DNA from: an uncultured Commensalibacter sp.
GTDB taxonomy: Bacteria; Pseudomonadota; Alphaproteobacteria; Acetobacterales; Acetobacteraceae
Reading direction: 5' to 3'
DNA length: 64,000 nt
Assembly (NCBI GenBank): GCA_946699565.1
Contig: CAMPDW010000004.1
Location: forward strand, 80,234-144,233
The notes under the pieces are model-generated. The model was not told where the DNA came from, did not search any database, and worked only from the letters and a program-made list of their open reading frames with translations. How positions within the stretch are numbered: position 1 is the first letter of the stretch; every line of letters starts with the position of its first letter. This document shows positions 62,421-64,000 of the stretch, piece by piece. A program made the position numbers and the translations under genes.

Positions 62421-63842
62421 ATGACGGATAATATACCAGAATTTAGTGTAGGGGATATATCTACAGCGATTAAACGTGTTTTGGAAGGAAATTTTTCCCG
62501 GATAAAAATAAGAGGAGAAATAACTGAGTTAAAGCAATATCCATCTGGGCATATTTATTTTTCTTTAAAAGATGAAAATGGAAAATTAACGGCAATTATT
62601 TGGCGGATCAAGGCGACGAAACTTACTATAAAACTTGAAAATGGTATTGAAGTTATTGCAACAGGTAAGATTTCTTCTTATGGAGAACGTTCATCCTATC
62701 AGCTTATTATTGATCAGATTGATTATGCAGGCGAAGGGGCTTTATTAGCTCGTATTGAAAAATTAAGAAAGAAATTAGAAGGTGAAGGTTTGTTTGTTCA
62801 GGAAAACAAGCTCTCTTTTCCTTTATTACCGAATGTAATAGGAGTGATTACGTCCCCTAAAGGCGCAGTTCTACATGATATTCGCACAACGATTCAACGT
62901 CGGTTTCCTAGGGATATTTTGGTTTGGCCAGTAGCGGTGCAAGGCGAAGGGGCAAGTGAACAAATTGTTCAAGCCATTATTGGATTTAATTCCCTTTCCG
63001 TTCATGGTAAAATTCCACGTCCTGATATTTTGATTGTTGCACGAGGAGGTGGATCGCTGGAAGATCTAATGGCTTTTAATGATGAGATAGTGGTAAGAAC
63101 CGCTGCAGCATCAAAAATTCCTTTAATTTCAGCTGTTGGACATGAAACTGATACAACCTTGATTGATTTTGCTTCGGATCGTCGGGCTCCGACTCCAACA
63201 GCTGCTGCTGAAATGGCGGTTCCTTCGCAGATTGATCTTGTAGCCAGAATAATGCAGCTAGTTACTCGTTCCAATAAGGCCTTCATGCAGATTGTTCAGT
63301 CTTATCAATTGCGTTTGAATAAAGCTATTTCTAAATTGCCAGATATCCCTACTTTGTTGGCACAAAATCGTATGCGGTTGGATGATCGTTCCTATCGTTT
63401 GGATTTGGCACTTCCAGCATTAGTGATGAAAAGAAAACATCAACTTTCTTCGATTCAATTTGCAAATCAATATGTTTTTGGTTTGTTTGATCGATTGAAA
63501 AGGCAGCTTGTTTTTGATGAAAAACAATATGAAATTGCTTGGCAACATTATATTCGTCAGCAAAAAAATAATTTACCTATCATTCCTGTATCGATGGTGA
63601 ATGCTGTTTTAAGACAAAAACAGTTAGAATTAGAAAATATTATGGCAAAACTGGAAGCTTTATCTCCAAAAGCTGTTTTAGCAAGAGGTTATGTGTTGGT
63701 TCAGAATAAAAAAGGTCAAGCTGTAACTAAATCAAAAGGATTAAAGGTTGGATTTGATTTGATCTTAACTTTTCATGATGGGCAGAGAGACGTAAGAGTC
63801 CTAAAAAAACAAGATATACGTCAAAAAAATTTGGATATATAA
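62421..63842 (+). CDS. xseA: Exodeoxyribonuclease VII large subunit XseA
   Basis: Large subunit of the single-strand nuclease ExoVII. The N-terminal OB domain covers about 1-100 (IRGEITELKQYPSGHIYFSL in part), then the catalytic region with GVITSPKGAVLHDI near 144-157, ARGGGSLEDLMAFNDE near 209-224, SAVGHETDTTLIDFASDRRAPTP in parts near 235-257, and a long coiled coil to the end. An in-frame ATG at 62391 has no ribosome binding site; ATG 62421 follows GGAT and gives 473 aa. Confidence 0.92.
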   Translation: MTDNIPEFSVGDISTAIKRVLEGNFSRIKIRGEITELKQYPSGHIYFSLKDENGKLTAIIWRIKATKLTIKLENGIEVIATGKISSYGERSSYQLIIDQIDYAGEGALLARIEKLRKKLEGEGLFVQENKLSFPLLPNVIGVITSPKGAVLHDIRTTIQRRFPRDILVWPVAVQGEGASEQIVQAIIGFNSLSVHGKIPRPDILIVARGGGSLEDLMAFNDEIVVRTAAASKIPLISAVGHETDTTLIDFASDRRAPTPTAAAEMAVPSQIDLVARIMQLVTRSNKAFMQIVQSYQLRLNKAISKLPDIPTLLAQNRMRLDDRSYRLDLALPALVMKRKHQLSSIQFANQYVFGLFDRLKRQLVFDEKQYEIAWQHYIRQQKNNLPIIPVSMVNAVLRQKQLELENIMAKLEALSPKAVLARGYVLVQNKKGQAVTKSKGLKVGFDLILTFHDGQRDVRVLKKQDIRQKNLDI

Positions 63843-63945
63843 ACTCGTTGTAAAATTTTTACATAATTTTATATTCAAATATTTATTTTTTTTAATTTTC
63901 TATTTGACCTTTTTAATCTTCGTGCTATTAATCCTTTTATAAAGT

Positions 63946-64000
63946 GCGAGCTTGGCGGAATGGTAGACGCTCAAGACTTAAAATCTTGTGTCCGTTTTGG
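63946..64000 (+). tRNA. tRNA-Leu(TAA), 3' part outside window
   Basis: The sequence begins GCGAGCT-TG-GCGGAATGGTAGACGC, a leucine-type acceptor and D-arm start. The anticodon stem CAAGA/TCTTG encloses the loop CTTAAAA, with anticodon TAA. The variable arm begins and is cut by the window edge. It lies 103 bp after xseA. Confidence 0.9.

Noticed and set aside
1-64000. Mobile elements, CRISPR array or toxin-antitoxin pair
   Set aside because: No transposase or integrase, no regularly spaced direct repeats and no recognisable toxin-antitoxin pair were found on either strand.

Overview
The window is AT-rich chromosomal DNA from an alphaproteobacterium. The core gene order (rimP-nusA-ylxR-infB-rbfA, truB-rpsO-pnp, acnA beside ccmAB, and a DUF3297 protein) together with the low GC content suggests an insect-gut acetic acid bacterium of the Commensalibacter type (Acetobacteraceae). 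That assignment is inference from gene content and base composition; no database was searched. No transposase, phage gene, rRNA or CRISPR array was seen.

Region 1 (about 0.4-21.2 kb) is a nitrate-respiration island. It has a NarX-like sensor and NarL-like regulator (minus strand), a TonB-dependent receptor, and a closely packed run narK-narG-narH-narJ-narI-modA-modB-modC. A nearly complete molybdenum-cofactor set follows: moaA and moaC on the plus strand, moaD-moaE-mobA-moeA-mogA on the minus strand, with a MoeB-like E1 enzyme at the left edge. NarX/NarL would sense nitrate, NarK exchange nitrate and nitrite, ModABC import molybdate, Moa/Moe/Mog/Mob build bis-MGD, NarJ insert it, and NarGHI reduce nitrate with quinol electrons. 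The 360-bp control region before narK has an Fnr/Anr-like palindrome and an imperfect duplication of about 97 bp. NarGHJI resemble the E. coli proteins so closely, down to ligand residue numbers, that transfer from a gammaproteobacterial-type source is plausible.

Region 2 (21.3-27.3 kb) has a tRNA-Lys(CTT), a polysaccharide flippase, a histidine phosphatase and the dTDP-L-rhamnose operon rfbBACD. Region 3 (27.3-43 kb) mixes housekeeping genes (ftsK, rsmD, a pseudouridine synthase, tadA, an HtrA protease, a Tricorn-like protease, ccmAB) with a cluster of decaying genes: an RluA-type pseudouridine synthase, crcB, a dienelactone hydrolase and a CopC-like protein are all visibly broken. It also holds a glutamine amidotransferase-like protein lacking its catalytic cysteine and a small secreted protein made of three exact 29-residue cysteine repeats.

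Region 4 (43-64 kb) holds acnA, the rimP-nusA-ylxR-infB-rbfA operon, an opposite-strand MlaE-F-D-lipoprotein operon between rbfA and truB, then truB-rpsO-pnp with a large hairpin in the pnp leader, a nitronate monooxygenase-family protein with an added cysteine cluster, purD, xseA and a tRNA-Leu(TAA) cut by the window end.
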